Assembly: GCA_003194525.1 (NCBI GenBank)
Contig: NBIV01000044.1
Coordinates: forward strand, 248,001-312,000
Origin: Gracilariopsis chorda
Lineage: Eukaryota > Rhodophyta > Florideophyceae > Gracilariales > Gracilariaceae
Direction: 5' to 3'
Length of the DNA stretch: 64,000 bases
A program made the position numbers and the translations under genes. Below are positions 41,104 through 50,513 of the stretch, in pieces. Numbering within the stretch: position 1 is the stretch's first letter; every line of letters begins with the position of its first letter. The notes beneath the pieces are model-generated. The model was not told where the DNA came from. It saw only the letters and a program-made list of their open reading frames with translations, and did not search any database.

Positions 41104-42096
41104 ATGACTCCACCAAAGCCACACGGTACGCTCACGGTTTGCATCACTGGCGGGGCTGGTCAGATTTCGTACAGCCTTCTTCCGCTCATTGCCAGCGGCG
41201 AAGTGTTCGGCCATGAACAGCCAATCGAGCTGCGCTTGCTGGATATTAAGCCTGCGCTTGAAGCGCTAAACGGTGTCGTCATGGAGCTGCATGACTGTTC
41301 CTTCCCATTGCTCCGAGGTATTGTGGCCACTGATGATCCTATGGTAGCGTTTCGTCATGCCGACGTGGCCGTTCTTGCCGGCTCGTTCCCGCGCCGTCCC
41401 GGCATGGAGCGAAGGGAGCTACTCGCGAAGAATGTGAACATCTTCAAGGCTCATGGACACGCGCTGGACCAAGTGGCGTCGAAGAACGTGAAAATTGTCG
41501 TGGTGGGCAATCCGTCAAACACCAATGCACTGGTTTTGAGTCATTTCGCACCTTCTATTCCGAAGGGAAACATCACGGCGCTGACCAGACTGGACCATAA
41601 CCGCACCGTGTCGCAAGTGGCACTGCGCACCGGTGTGAGCGTGAACGATGTGGATGGAGTGGCTATCTGGGGGAATCACTCAGCCACGCAGTACCCGGAC
41701 ATGACTCGGGCCACTGCCAAGGGCGAATTGGCCATGCCTATGTTGGGCGGACGCAAGGTGGTGGCAGAGGAGATAATTCCGTGCATTCAGAAGCGCGGAG
41801 CGGCGGTGCTCAAGGCGAGGGGGTTTTCGTCGGCCATGTCGGCGGCAAACGCTATTGGGGATCATCTGAGAAGTTGGCTGATGGGCGATTCTAAGATTGT
41901 TAGCATGGCTGTGGCGAGTGATGGAAGCTATCATGTGAAGGCGGGCGTTTACTTCTCGTTCCCCGTTCGATGTGTTGGAGGCGGTGAGTACGAGATTGTG
42001 CAGGGCATTGAACTGGGTGAGTTTTCAAGAAAATATGTGTCGGCTACTACGGAGGAACTGTTTGCTGAGCGAGAGGAAGCGCTTTCGTTGCTGTGA
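41104..42096 (+). CDS. MDH1: Malate dehydrogenase, cytosolic type (NAD)
   Basis: 330 residues, intronless. It interconverts malate and oxaloacetate with NAD(H). It belongs to the cytosolic/plant NADP-MDH clade rather than the mitochondrial one: the NAD site reads TGGAGQISYSLLPLIASGE, then LLDIKPALEALNGVVMEL, SFPRRPGMERRELL (substrate-binding Arg residues), VVGNPSNTNALV, TRLDHNR and the catalytic-His motif WGNHSATQYPD. Length and motif order match cytosolic MDH (about 332-334 residues). The ATG at 41104 starts just before the first strand; no targeting peptide is needed. Its AATAAA (42197-42202) lies just before the stop codon of the convergent NDUFA6 gene. Confidence 0.96.
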   Translation: MTPPKPHGTLTVCITGGAGQISYSLLPLIASGEVFGHEQPIELRLLDIKPALEALNGVVMELHDCSFPLLRGIVATDDPMVAFRHADVAVLAGSFPRRPGMERRELLAKNVNIFKAHGHALDQVASKNVKIVVVGNPSNTNALVLSHFAPSIPKGNITALTRLDHNRTVSQVALRTGVSVNDVDGVAIWGNHSATQYPDMTRATAKGELAMPMLGGRKVVAEEIIPCIQKRGAAVLKARGFSSAMSAANAIGDHLRSWLMGDSKIVSMAVASDGSYHVKAGVYFSFPVRCVGGGEYEIVQGIELGEFSRKYVSATTEELFAEREEALSLL

Positions 42097-42196
42097 GTTG
42101 TTGTTTGTGTGTCTGTGGGTGTGAATAGTAGTGACGACGGAGAGCGAAAGAGGCAACAAGTTGCTTTTTCTTTTTTTTGTTTGTCTTGTGTATTTC

Positions 42197-42202
42197 AATA
42201 AA
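42197..42202 (+). terminator. Polyadenylation signal of the MDH transcript
   Basis: AATAAA 100 nt after the MDH stop codon and 8 nt before the end of the convergent NDUFA6 coding region. Cleavage 10-25 nt downstream would put the MDH mRNA end inside the NDUFA6 coding sequence on the opposite strand. Confidence 0.55.
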
Positions 42203-42209
42203 GGAATCT

Positions 42210-42869
42210 CTACATGATGGTACATTGAGAGGAAGCCTGTTGGTTACGTTGCAGTTGGGCGTCGGTGAAGAGCTTGTGCTCGACGGCAAAATTGTGAAAC
42301 TTTGCGTCTTCCTCGCGCTTCCATCGAAGAAACATGGGCCAGGTGAGGAGCTCATGCGGGACGAGTCCGCTTTCTCTCCACTTGGAGAGCATGTGATTCT
42401 TCTCTTCCGCGTCAGTGTGATCGGCTTCCAGACGACGGGCGGCCTCATGGCGCACCAGCTTGTCGGTGTAACGCTGAATGTAGCCGTACACGTGGTGACG
42501 ACTCTTCCACTGCTCGCGGATCTCTCGCAGCTCTTGCAAAGCCTTGAAGACGAGCATATCGACGATTTTGGGGTCGGTAACTGTGCTGTGCCTCTCGAAG
42601 AGATCGCGGATGGTGTTGCGCACAAAGGCGGCGTCCTCGACGATGTTGAAGTTTTTGCGCATCTCTGGAATGTGTCTCAGCGCGACACGATAGGCGAAGC
42701 GCGCCTTTTGAGAGGCTTGCTCAAGAGAGTCGGAGAGGGAGGTTGCATCGGCGCCTGTGCCGCCTGTGTCGGTGTAGGAGAGGTTGTCGACTCGGACGCC
42801 GGATACGGTTGGGCGGTGACGCGACGCTTGCGTGGAGAGCGCGCGCGCGAGCGCGGGGAGACGAGACAT
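42210..42869 (-). CDS. NDUFA6: Mitochondrial complex I LYR-family subunit NDUFA6 (B14)
   Basis: 219 residues, intronless. NDUFA6 is an accessory subunit on the matrix arm of NADH:ubiquinone oxidoreductase; it is an LYR protein that binds acyl-carrier protein. The N-terminus MSRLPALARALSTQASRHRP is a typical mitochondrial presequence. The LYR helix appears as FAYRVALRHIPEM, then VRNTIRDLFERHSTVTDPKIVDMLVFKALQELREI and WKSRHHVYGYI, matching the family's HVTDPRVVDLLV..W motifs. The C-terminus is about 60 residues longer than in animals. It is convergent with MDH (113 bp between stops) and divergent from DAD1 (331 bp between starts). Confidence 0.85.
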   Translation of the reverse strand: MSRLPALARALSTQASRHRPTVSGVRVDNLSYTDTGGTGADATSLSDSLEQASQKARFAYRVALRHIPEMRKNFNIVEDAAFVRNTIRDLFERHSTVTDPKIVDMLVFKALQELREIREQWKSRHHVYGYIQRYTDKLVRHEAARRLEADHTDAEEKNHMLSKWRESGLVPHELLTWPMFLRWKREEDAKFHNFAVEHKLFTDAQLQRNQQASSQCTIM

Positions 42870-42950
42870 GGCGAAGCTGGCGAAGCTGGCGAAGCTGGCG
42901 AAGCTGACGAAGCCGGCGATGATGGCGATGACGGCGATGATAGCGAGTGA
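42870..42950. repeat. 9-bp tandem repeat next to the NDUFA6 start
   Basis: GCGAAGCTG repeated four times and then decaying to GCGATGATG-type units. It lies in the probable 5'UTR or promoter of NDUFA6. Confidence 0.7.
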
Positions 42951-43200
42951 TGCGGGCGGATTGGACCACCGATGGAGGCACAGCTCCGGCGTGGCGTGTG
43001 ATGCTGCGCGTCAGCGGTTGAATAAAGGGGACGCTGTACACGCGTTCAACGTGGCCAACGATACAGCGTCTCTCGCCCCTTTCGCTTCGCTTCAGTCAAC
43101 AACAAACAAGTGATGCGGTCAACAAGGGCAGGCGAAACGAAGGCGCGGGCGCTCAAGCACAACCGGTTTCGGTTCAGAGGTTGGATCTGCGCTTCGCATA
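42870..43200. other. Divergent promoter of NDUFA6 and DAD1
   Basis: 331 bp. The part next to NDUFA6 is a 9-bp tandem repeat (listed separately). No coding feature. Confidence 0.5.
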
Positions 43201-43554
43201 ATGTCGGCGTCCGGCTCATCGGTGCTTCAGGACGTGTTTCACGCGTACAAGCAGAATGTATCGCGCGAACTGCAGGCCATCGACATGTTTCTGGGCTACG
43301 TTCTGGTGACGGGCATCGTGCAGATGGTGTACATGTTATGCGCCGGATCGTTCCCGTACAATTCATTCCTGGCAGGCTTTCTCTGTTCCGTGGGAGTATT
43401 CGTGCTCACCGTGTCGCTACGCATGCAAGTGAACCCTGTCAACACGGCAAACGCGCTGAATCGGTGGACAAAACTGAGCAAACGGAGAGCGTACATGCAT
43501 TGGCTTTTCTGTAATCTCATTCTTCACATGGCCGTGCTCAACTTTGCCGGCTAG
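43201..43554 (+). CDS. DAD1: Oligosaccharyltransferase subunit DAD1/OST2
   Basis: 117 residues, intronless. DAD1/Ost2 is a small multi-spanning ER membrane subunit of oligosaccharyltransferase, which transfers the lipid-linked glycan to Asn residues. Signatures include LQAIDMFLGYVLVTGIVQMVY, FPYNSFLAGFLCSVGVFVLT and the C-terminal SLRMQVNP..., then ADYLFCNLILHMAVLNFAG-like residues (here MHWLFCNLILHM). Three hydrophobic segments are visible. Length matches human DAD1 (113). It is tail-to-tail with ALG14: only 24 bp separate the coding regions. Confidence 0.96.
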   Translation: MSASGSSVLQDVFHAYKQNVSRELQAIDMFLGYVLVTGIVQMVYMLCAGSFPYNSFLAGFLCSVGVFVLTVSLRMQVNPVNTANALNRWTKLSKRRAYMHWLFCNLILHMAVLNFAG

Positions 43555-43578
43555 TTGCGCTGCGCACAATGCAGGAGG

Positions 43579-44298
43579 CTAGCAAAGGCGGCCGTAATAC
43601 TCGGCCAGCGCGTATTTATTACTCAGTTGTGGCCATTGTACTATGAAGCGATCCACAAACGGTATCAACAATCGACCTGATAAACTTAACGTCACCACTC
43701 TTGCAAAGCTCTCCACGTATATAATCCGACACGACACCATGCCCATGGCGCGTAAACAAAACGCCGCAGCTGCGATAACGGCTGCATTTGCCGGTCCATT
43801 GCATAATAGTAACGAAGGTCGCTCCTTCATCAGCAGCGTCAACGCAGCCGCAAACGTTCTCAAAGTGGGTATCACGCTGTTCGTGGGCGACTGCCCAACC
43901 TCCCTTGCGCGCGGGATCACATAGTGTCTGGCAGCGTGTACGCGATGGTGGGCGCACACGGCGTGATATTCTCGATGAACGTGTGCCGCCTTTTGCAAAG
44001 AATGCTTATCCGTCGCCGCACGAACAAAGCTTATCTGTGCGCATGGCCATTTCGGTAACATTTCAGTCAGTAATGTGAGCATTTCGGAAGTATGTCCGCC
44101 AGAACCTAGCACCACCAGCACTCGAGTTGGCGCGTTGCGCGAGTGCGCGTGTTGCGAGGCGCGCAGTAAGGGAACGTGTGTGTGTTGTCGCAACGAGCGT
44201 CGTCGCCGACGAATTGAACGTAGCAGCAGCAACACGCGGGTCACCAACGCGGCGGCCAGCAGCATCGCCGCGAGCGCCGCGCGCAGAGCCGTCATCAT
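43579..44298 (-). CDS. ALG14: UDP-GlcNAc transferase membrane subunit ALG14
   Basis: 239 residues, intronless. ALG14 anchors the catalytic subunit ALG13 at the ER membrane; together they add the second GlcNAc to the dolichol-linked precursor of N-glycans. The N-terminus is a hydrophobic anchor (LRAALAAMLLAAALVTRVLLLL) followed by a basic patch. Motifs are VLVVLGSGGHTSEMLTLL, then ERPSLLLCNGPANAAVIAA and YVESFARVVTLSLSGRLL, with FIVQWPQL near the end, as in ALG14 of other eukaryotes. Two ATGs (44298 and 44295) could start it. It is divergent from the kelch gene (417 bp). Confidence 0.95.
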   Translation of the reverse strand: MMTALRAALAAMLLAAALVTRVLLLLRSIRRRRRSLRQHTHVPLLRASQHAHSRNAPTRVLVVLGSGGHTSEMLTLLTEMLPKWPCAQISFVRAATDKHSLQKAAHVHREYHAVCAHHRVHAARHYVIPRAREVGQSPTNSVIPTLRTFAAALTLLMKERPSLLLCNGPANAAVIAAAAFCLRAMGMVSCRIIYVESFARVVTLSLSGRLLIPFVDRFIVQWPQLSNKYALAEYYGRLC

Positions 44299-44715
44299 CG
44301 TGTGATACGCCCGCTACCGCCCGCGCTCACCGTCTTCTTCCCGTGGAGCAGCGCCGGTTCCACACTTGAGCAGCACGAAGAAGCTGCTCAGCTGCGTGGA
44401 CACGCTGCCTACGTGGCGCTGTGCGATTGAATGTGCCACGTCACACCTCACACGGCGCTGCCGCGCCTGTGCCGCCTTGGCGAGCAAACGTATTCCGCAC
44501 TACCAAAGGTACATGCCCCGCCGCGCCACTGTCGCTGTGTGCACTTCTTTCACCAAACACTGTGGCTGAAGCGGCTACGTGATTGTGCTCTCGTCTTTGA
44601 GCCCGTCTGCGCTGGAGCTTTCTCGCCGACGCCCCTCCCCCCCATTTATGCGCCGTTCCATCATTCCGTCCGCACTCCGGACGTGCTTCTGCTCCGCGTG
44701 CATGTCCACTTCGTT
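44299..44715. other. Divergent promoter of ALG14 and the kelch gene
   Basis: 417 bp of GC-rich sequence. I see no further gene or clear motif in it. Confidence 0.45.
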
Positions 44716-45810
44716 ATGGCTCGCTTGCTCGTCTTGCTTCACGTTTTGCTGGCGCTCTCCCCCGCCGTAGCGCACAAACTCGCCCCTCGTGTAAGTGTAC
44801 TCCTCAACCTCCGCGCACTGTGTCCAACGTGCTTACCGTTTTTCTCGTTCTAGCTGCTTTATCAAAATTGGTTCAACCACGCTCATTACCCGCTTTCTGT
44901 CTTTGAGTCTTCCGGCGGCGTACTTCGTACAGACAATGCTCACCATCTGATTGTCGCTGGCGGATATATTTCCAACTCCGGCCTCACCGCCACCACAGCT
45001 GTGTACTCCCTGCGTGTCACAGATGCCTATCCCAAGTGGATGCGGCGCAAGCCCATGCCGCGCCCTCTCACCCACTGTGCCCAGGTGTTGCTCGACCACA
45101 CCCTCTACCTGTGCGGCGGTTTCTTAGGCAAAGCCCCAGGCCGTTCTGTGCCGGACTGTTATTCGTACTCAATCCTTACGGACACCTGGAATGTACTCCC
45201 GAGTCTGCCTATCGATGTCGGAGGTGGCTCCATGGTCTATATCAAACCAATCAACTCGCTCTTCTATGCTGGCGGAATGAGCAGGAAGGAAGGTCGATAC
45301 GACGGCACCGACATGCCGAATACCTACATGCTCTCCTTGGATAATATGAAAGCCGGCTGGAAACGAAAGGCTGATATGCCAAACCCGAGGAACCACATGG
45401 CCGCCGCGACAGTTTCCTCGCGTTACTTCTTTCTAGGCGGTCAGCACAGCGATGATGAGAAAGCGGGCAACCAAGCAACAGTCAATGAATACGTCTATCA
45501 AACCAACAAGTGGTTCACCAAAGCACCTCTGCCCCTTCCGCTGGGCCATATTGTCGGTAGTACATTCGCTTACTGGAACGGTATCATCACCGTTGGCGGC
45601 GTTCGCAACGGTCGCAAACAGATCTCCAACATTTACTATTACCACGCTGACTCAGATTCGTGGACCCTCGTTGGACATTATCCACGAAGGGTGCAGAGCC
45701 CCATTTGTGGCCTTTCGAATCTTAGCATTCACTGCACCACGGGTATGGGCAAACCGGGTTGGGCCGCTCAGAGCTTTCATCGAAGACTGTCCATTCCCGC
45801 CCCTGCGTAA
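44716..45810 (+). CDS. Secreted kelch-repeat protein
   Basis: Exon 1 44716-44790, intron 44791-44853 (63 bp, GTAAGT..TTCTAG), exon 2 44854-45810, giving 343 residues. Exon 1 encodes a signal peptide (ARLLVLLHVLLALSPAVAH). The body has kelch blades with the GG doublet and spaced Tyr/Trp: LIVAGGYI, YLCGGFL..YSILTDTWNVLPSLP, LFYAGGMS, YFFLGGQ..YVYQTNKWFTKAPLP and ITVGGVRN..YYHADSDSWTLVGHYP. Five or six blades are visible, enough for a beta-propeller. Extracellular kelch proteins include galactose-oxidase-like and sialate-mutarotase-like enzymes, but I see no decisive active-site motif. The end may differ if a further intron lies after 45700. Confidence 0.75.
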
Positions 45811-46926
45811 CACGCCTATTTCTCATTCCCTGTCTTGGCTCCTCTCTTATCGACAACGATGTGTATGCACAGGTGACGTACTTGTCTCAATCTCAGGATT
45901 CGTGCGACACAGACGTAAACTTTACCTATTTTGCAATACGGCATCGTACATCACACTGTACTTGTATCGAAATAACGCCGCTGTCGTCTTAGATAGCTTT
46001 TACACGTACTGTATATCATATTTTGATGTTGGTGGTGTGGTGCTTTGTCTTGCTGCTTAGACCATACAACTCAGCCCTTCTTGCTGCAAACACGTTTATC
46101 TACCTTCATGCTTCTTCCTCAATTTGTCAATTCGCATCATGGCATCTTACAATCCTTCCATCTCCACCCAAGAGTCCCTGTACGTATTCAAAGCGAATAA
46201 TAATTCACACCAACAACATTCCAAATCTGAGACAGTTGACCATTTCAACCATACTCTTTTTTGGATTTGTTGTATCTTCGCATTGTGAGTTAGATATATT
46301 CGGGGTGGAAGAACACATTGTTCCGAAGGTGTCGGATAAGGTAGCCTTTTCCAATCTCAAAGTAGTCACCTCATAGTACGATTTCCCATCCCTTCTGAAT
46401 CTGCTCGACCGTTACCACCGAGGAACGGGTTAAAGGGAAGGCTACCTATTCTTTCTTCTTCTTTACTGTGGGCCCTTGATGCCTAACTACAACATAAGGG
46501 TAGAACATATCTGCTTAAAGATATTTTTCTCTCCCCAGGAAACCAAGAAATTTCTGCGGCCACTACCTATTCTTTGTTTACATCTCTTGGTGAGTCAACG
46601 TTAGATGCTTCCTTGTAGTTTATTTGAAGTTTTAATGGATCCTTGCGAAACTCGCTGCTGAGATGATAGGAACCAGAGGAGCCTGGGCCCCCCGCGAGGT
46701 TGTACCTGCTCGGACTGGATTGGTAACGCGAAAACAATAACAACGGAGCCATGTCTGCACTACAAAACAGTCCAACAAGGAACGTTTTCTAGCGCGGATA
46801 GAGTTGCGTTGTTTTTCAGTTTCGCTTCATGAGTTTGCGGCGATGTTAGAACAGTATGACGTTTGCCACTTAACAAACGTCGCATTCAATGTACTCTGTA
46901 CAGCGCTAGGGATTTGCCTAATTGCA
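45811..46926. other. Spacer
   Basis: About 1.1 kb without a gene. GGTAGCCTT/AAGGCTACC motifs occur at 46340-46350 and 46445-46455, part of the dispersed short-palindrome family. Nothing else is supportable. Confidence 0.45.
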
Positions 46927-48771
46927 TCACTTGGCGTCACCACTATCAGCTTCATTTGTTGACGGTTTAGGCAAACCGCATCGAACCCGGGCATGGCGGA
47001 CTATAGCTACAGCAAACACATGAGCATCCGTTGTTAGACGTTGCATTCGTGCACAAGCCTTAACATAATCAAGTCCTTCTTCGGCCAGTGTGTGGAGCAC
47101 AAGAGAGTGTGTGCTATCACTTTGAAAAAACTTCATGGAGGCTCTTCTAAATCTCTCGAAAATCGTTTGAGCGTCTTTGTAAGATGGATGGTCTGAAGTA
47201 TAGAGCTGTCGAATACAAGTTTCAAAGGCTTCTACGTCAGGATTCGCGATGTACCGTTCATAGCGCACATGGGCAAGGTGTTCTGCGAGGTTCTCATACG
47301 TCTGTGGGTAGTATGCAAAGGGCTGAAGCTCAATCACGGAGGAATTCTGCCTCAGAAACAACATATTCGTTAGCAAAGGCCCATGGCCTGCAATCCAAAC
47401 GTCCGTCTTCTGCATTGCATTAATTTGCCACCAGAGGCTCTTGCCTTCCAGAGTTATGGTATCCAGCTTGATGTTCAGACCAGGGATTCGTTCTGCCTGT
47501 TTCAGAATCTCTGCACGAAGAGTAGGTATATTAGTTATGTACCTTCCAATTAGTTTGCTGTCACCATCGTCCGCTTTGCGGTTTGATATTGTTATGTTCA
47601 AATCGCAGGAAGCTTCTTCTACTATGTCATTGCTTTTGTCCTGTCTTAAGATCCGTGCTTCTTTTTGTATTCCATGGCTCTTCAAGAAGTTCAGTTCACG
47701 CATATGGTCGTTCATTACATGAAACTTGTTGTAAGGCCCCCTCGTAAAGAACGCAGAGCGAAAGCACTGCATACCCAGTTCCTTACTTTCCGTGACATCA
47801 ATATTTTTGTACAGGATTCTAGACTGCTTCCCCGCATTCGGCGGCTTCATAAGTTTGACGAACTCACGCACCCAAGACCGTTTCTCATTAATCGCTTCCA
47901 ACCTCGATGGAAGGAATATAGCAGTGTTCAGACTCTGATTGAGGCTTGGAAATGAATCACATGAGGTTCCTTTTCTTGAATGGCACGACTGCTTCAGCTC
48001 ATGGTCACCGTAAATAAGATCGAAGACTACTGTATTTGGTGCAAAGTCACGAACAAAATCCGGCATGCTTGGCCTAGGAGAAGTTAAGCCAACAAGATCA
48101 AGGTTTTTCAGGGAAGGTGGTGGACTATTGTCTTCCAAAGAAAACGACAATTTTCTATGACCACAATGGAAACTGAGCAGGTTATCGTGTCTCTGCATCC
48201 ATCTCGGTAGAACAAGAGTATCGTCGTTTCGGATGCATGCGTTCATGACTCTACATATTCGAGCGGGATGAAGCATGTGACTGTAGGTGATAAGGCCCCC
48301 GTAAAATATCTGGTCTTCTATTCGCATCTGGAATGGTTTCACCGCCTTGTCTTCTACACGTGAATTATTCTGAGGAGCGTCGCTTGTACGAGTGTCACTT
48401 ATACTTGTTTCGTTGTTTCTTCCCCATTCGTTGTGTGGCGAGTTAGTGCTCAGGTTCACAGACAATTCTTCTGATGTGGGCCTAACAGATGTATTCGCTC
48501 CAAATTGTCCTGACGTACTTCCATTTTGGAGAACGTTCGTAAGCTCGAAATCATGTGCGACGATTAGTGGTGATCTCGAGGAGTAGTTCGACTTGGTTCG
48601 ATAGTCATCCAGGTTGTTGAAATCAACAGACACGTTACGCCAACCACTTCTGCTTTCGGATGGTTCCTGAGAGATGTGTTCTGAGTTGAAAACTGGCACC
48701 GAGATGACATGAGGCAAGAACGACAGGCAAAAGACAAGCAGTATGAGTGATTTGAACATGATGTAGATCAT
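46927..48771 (-). CDS. GT61-like Golgi glycosyltransferase
   Basis: 614 residues, intronless. The N-terminus has a hydrophobic segment (FKSLILLVFCLSFLPHVISV), either signal anchor or signal peptide, followed by a Ser/Asn-rich stem with many N-x-S/T sites. The C-terminal half matches the GT61 (DUF563) fold: RILYKNI, then WWQINAMQKTDVWIAGHGPLLTNMLFLRQNSSVIELQPFAYYPQTYENLA, the signature for this family. GT61 enzymes transfer xylose, arabinose or GlcNAc to cell-wall glycans or N-glycans in the Golgi. The substrate cannot be told. The ATG at 48771 or the one at 48759 may start it. Confidence 0.8.
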   Translation of the reverse strand: MIYIMFKSLILLVFCLSFLPHVISVPVFNSEHISQEPSESRSGWRNVSVDFNNLDDYRTKSNYSSRSPLIVAHDFELTNVLQNGSTSGQFGANTSVRPTSEELSVNLSTNSPHNEWGRNNETSISDTRTSDAPQNNSRVEDKAVKPFQMRIEDQIFYGGLITYSHMLHPARICRVMNACIRNDDTLVLPRWMQRHDNLLSFHCGHRKLSFSLEDNSPPPSLKNLDLVGLTSPRPSMPDFVRDFAPNTVVFDLIYGDHELKQSCHSRKGTSCDSFPSLNQSLNTAIFLPSRLEAINEKRSWVREFVKLMKPPNAGKQSRILYKNIDVTESKELGMQCFRSAFFTRGPYNKFHVMNDHMRELNFLKSHGIQKEARILRQDKSNDIVEEASCDLNITISNRKADDGDSKLIGRYITNIPTLRAEILKQAERIPGLNIKLDTITLEGKSLWWQINAMQKTDVWIAGHGPLLTNMLFLRQNSSVIELQPFAYYPQTYENLAEHLAHVRYERYIANPDVEAFETCIRQLYTSDHPSYKDAQTIFERFRRASMKFFQSDSTHSLVLHTLAEEGLDYVKACARMQRLTTDAHVFAVAIVRHARVRCGLPKPSTNEADSGDAK

Positions 48772-50513
48772 TTTGGCATCCTATATTTTCTTCGTCAAAG
48801 TTATTGTCTTCCTTGGTTTGCTATGGTTATACTTTCATGGAGTTGCTTCGAAGTTCAAAATGCAATTGTTCATAAGCCGATTTTGTACGTATACCTGCCT
48901 CTCTCCATGTACCGCTGGGTTTATCATAAGTTATCTGTTTCCTCTTGAGAAATTCTTTTTTGTGCGCAATATCGAACGTCCTTCGTGGAATAATGCTACA
49001 CTTTGTTCCCACCGCGTAAATGAATGTGCCAATTCTTTTTCCAGTGAGCCTTGAATGGAAAACCTTAAAGTCGTGAGAAGCAATATGTCTTATAAATTAG
49101 CTCACGACCTCCTTGGGATTTTCATGGTTTTGTGAACTCGATACTGTCTCAAGACGCCGGTACTTGATATGAAACGAAGGAAGTGTATCCACTACCCACC
49201 TCTCAGTATTGGCACCGCCACAGGTATTCAGGTTTTCGAAACAACTGGCTCTGTGGGCTTACTCTAAGGTATGAACTATGAACTTCGTGTGTGTGGTGTG
49301 TGTGTATGGACTTGTGTCCCCAATTCCAAGCCTGCAGTAGGGGTTGTCTTTAGAAGCCCTCCTTCCAGATATTTTTCGGCCATGTTCTAACCAGTGACTA
49401 GATGTCGAGCAATTTCCTTTCTCGGGGGGGAGAAAGTCCGTTCGTCGCGACCATCTTGTTTCCCAACGTCACTCCATAAATGGCTGTCCTCAAGAGTGAA
49501 ACAATCGAGTTGTACCTGAACAACTTGTAAAAACGTGGTATACATATCTCAGTTGCTACTTCCCTGACGTTCTGGGCTGAACGAGGAAGATATAGCAAAA
49601 AAAGGATCCCAATCGCATCAGAAACGAAATGGGTGCGATGTGGGGTCTCCCCGCAGAAGTTTACTGCAAGTCTGGCTCTGTAGTGGGAAAGTACGTTGCA
49701 TGGTGGGTGCAAGGTGGGAGTGAGCGGTTGTCCTTTGCTAAATTGAATTCACAGAAGTTAAGATAGGTGTTACGACGGACGAGAGAATTGGTCTTCATTC
49801 TGTATTTCTCCACGGTTTCGTAATTAGCAATCGTGTTGTCCACATCAAAGACGAAAAAGAGTAGTCCCAATTCGACAGGAACAGAAATTACGGTGTCACG
49901 AAGTTGCAAAAGCATCTATGAAAAGGACGGATGACGATGTCCCTGTTGGATCTTGCCATCATGGCCTAAGCGCACTCCCGTGAGAAGTTTGGTAGATTCT
50001 AAACTCTAGCTTAACCTTCCCACTGCGTTTGAAAGCCGTGTTACGTGTATGAAAGTGATGTGTAGACGTGTGGATGGGTCATGTGTAGTTGCCCCTGGCT
50101 AGAACAACTGAAAGAGATTTCCCCTACAACTTTGCGCTCGGTAGAAGGCTGGTTGACGCGAGGCAAGTGATCATCACTTGACCCCCCATCTCTCTATACA
50201 GTAAAGGGCGAACGAGACTTTTTTATATATTTTTTCGCTGCTTGAGAGCTGGGATCAGAATAAGAGACTTTGTCATTCTTGATCTCAGCACTCTCCGAGT
50301 AAAGTCATCCCAGGCTATCCTGGTGGTGAGACTGACGGTTGTGTGAAACCAAGGCATGGATTGCTGCTGTCCAACATACCCTACTAGACGAAGTATTCTC
50401 TCTTAATGCGTGGTGCTTGCATATATTCATACAGTTACGTGTTTACCTACTGCGTGTAGACTCGTTCTTTGTTCTTCGAAAGCCACCTGGGTATAGTTAC
50501 CTAGCCTACAAGA
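48772..50513. other. Long spacer upstream of BPG3
   Basis: About 1.7 kb. A GT-rich microsatellite-like stretch lies near 49285-49305, and a TATA-like AT run (TTTTTTATATATTTTTT) at 50220-50236. A minus-strand frame at 49661-49915 is open but unconvincing (see rejected items). Confidence 0.45.

Noticed and set aside
49661-49915. Minus-strand frame with FDVDNTIANYE, resembling a HAD motif I
   Set aside because: Only 84 codons, no further HAD motifs, and no flanking exons that I can support.
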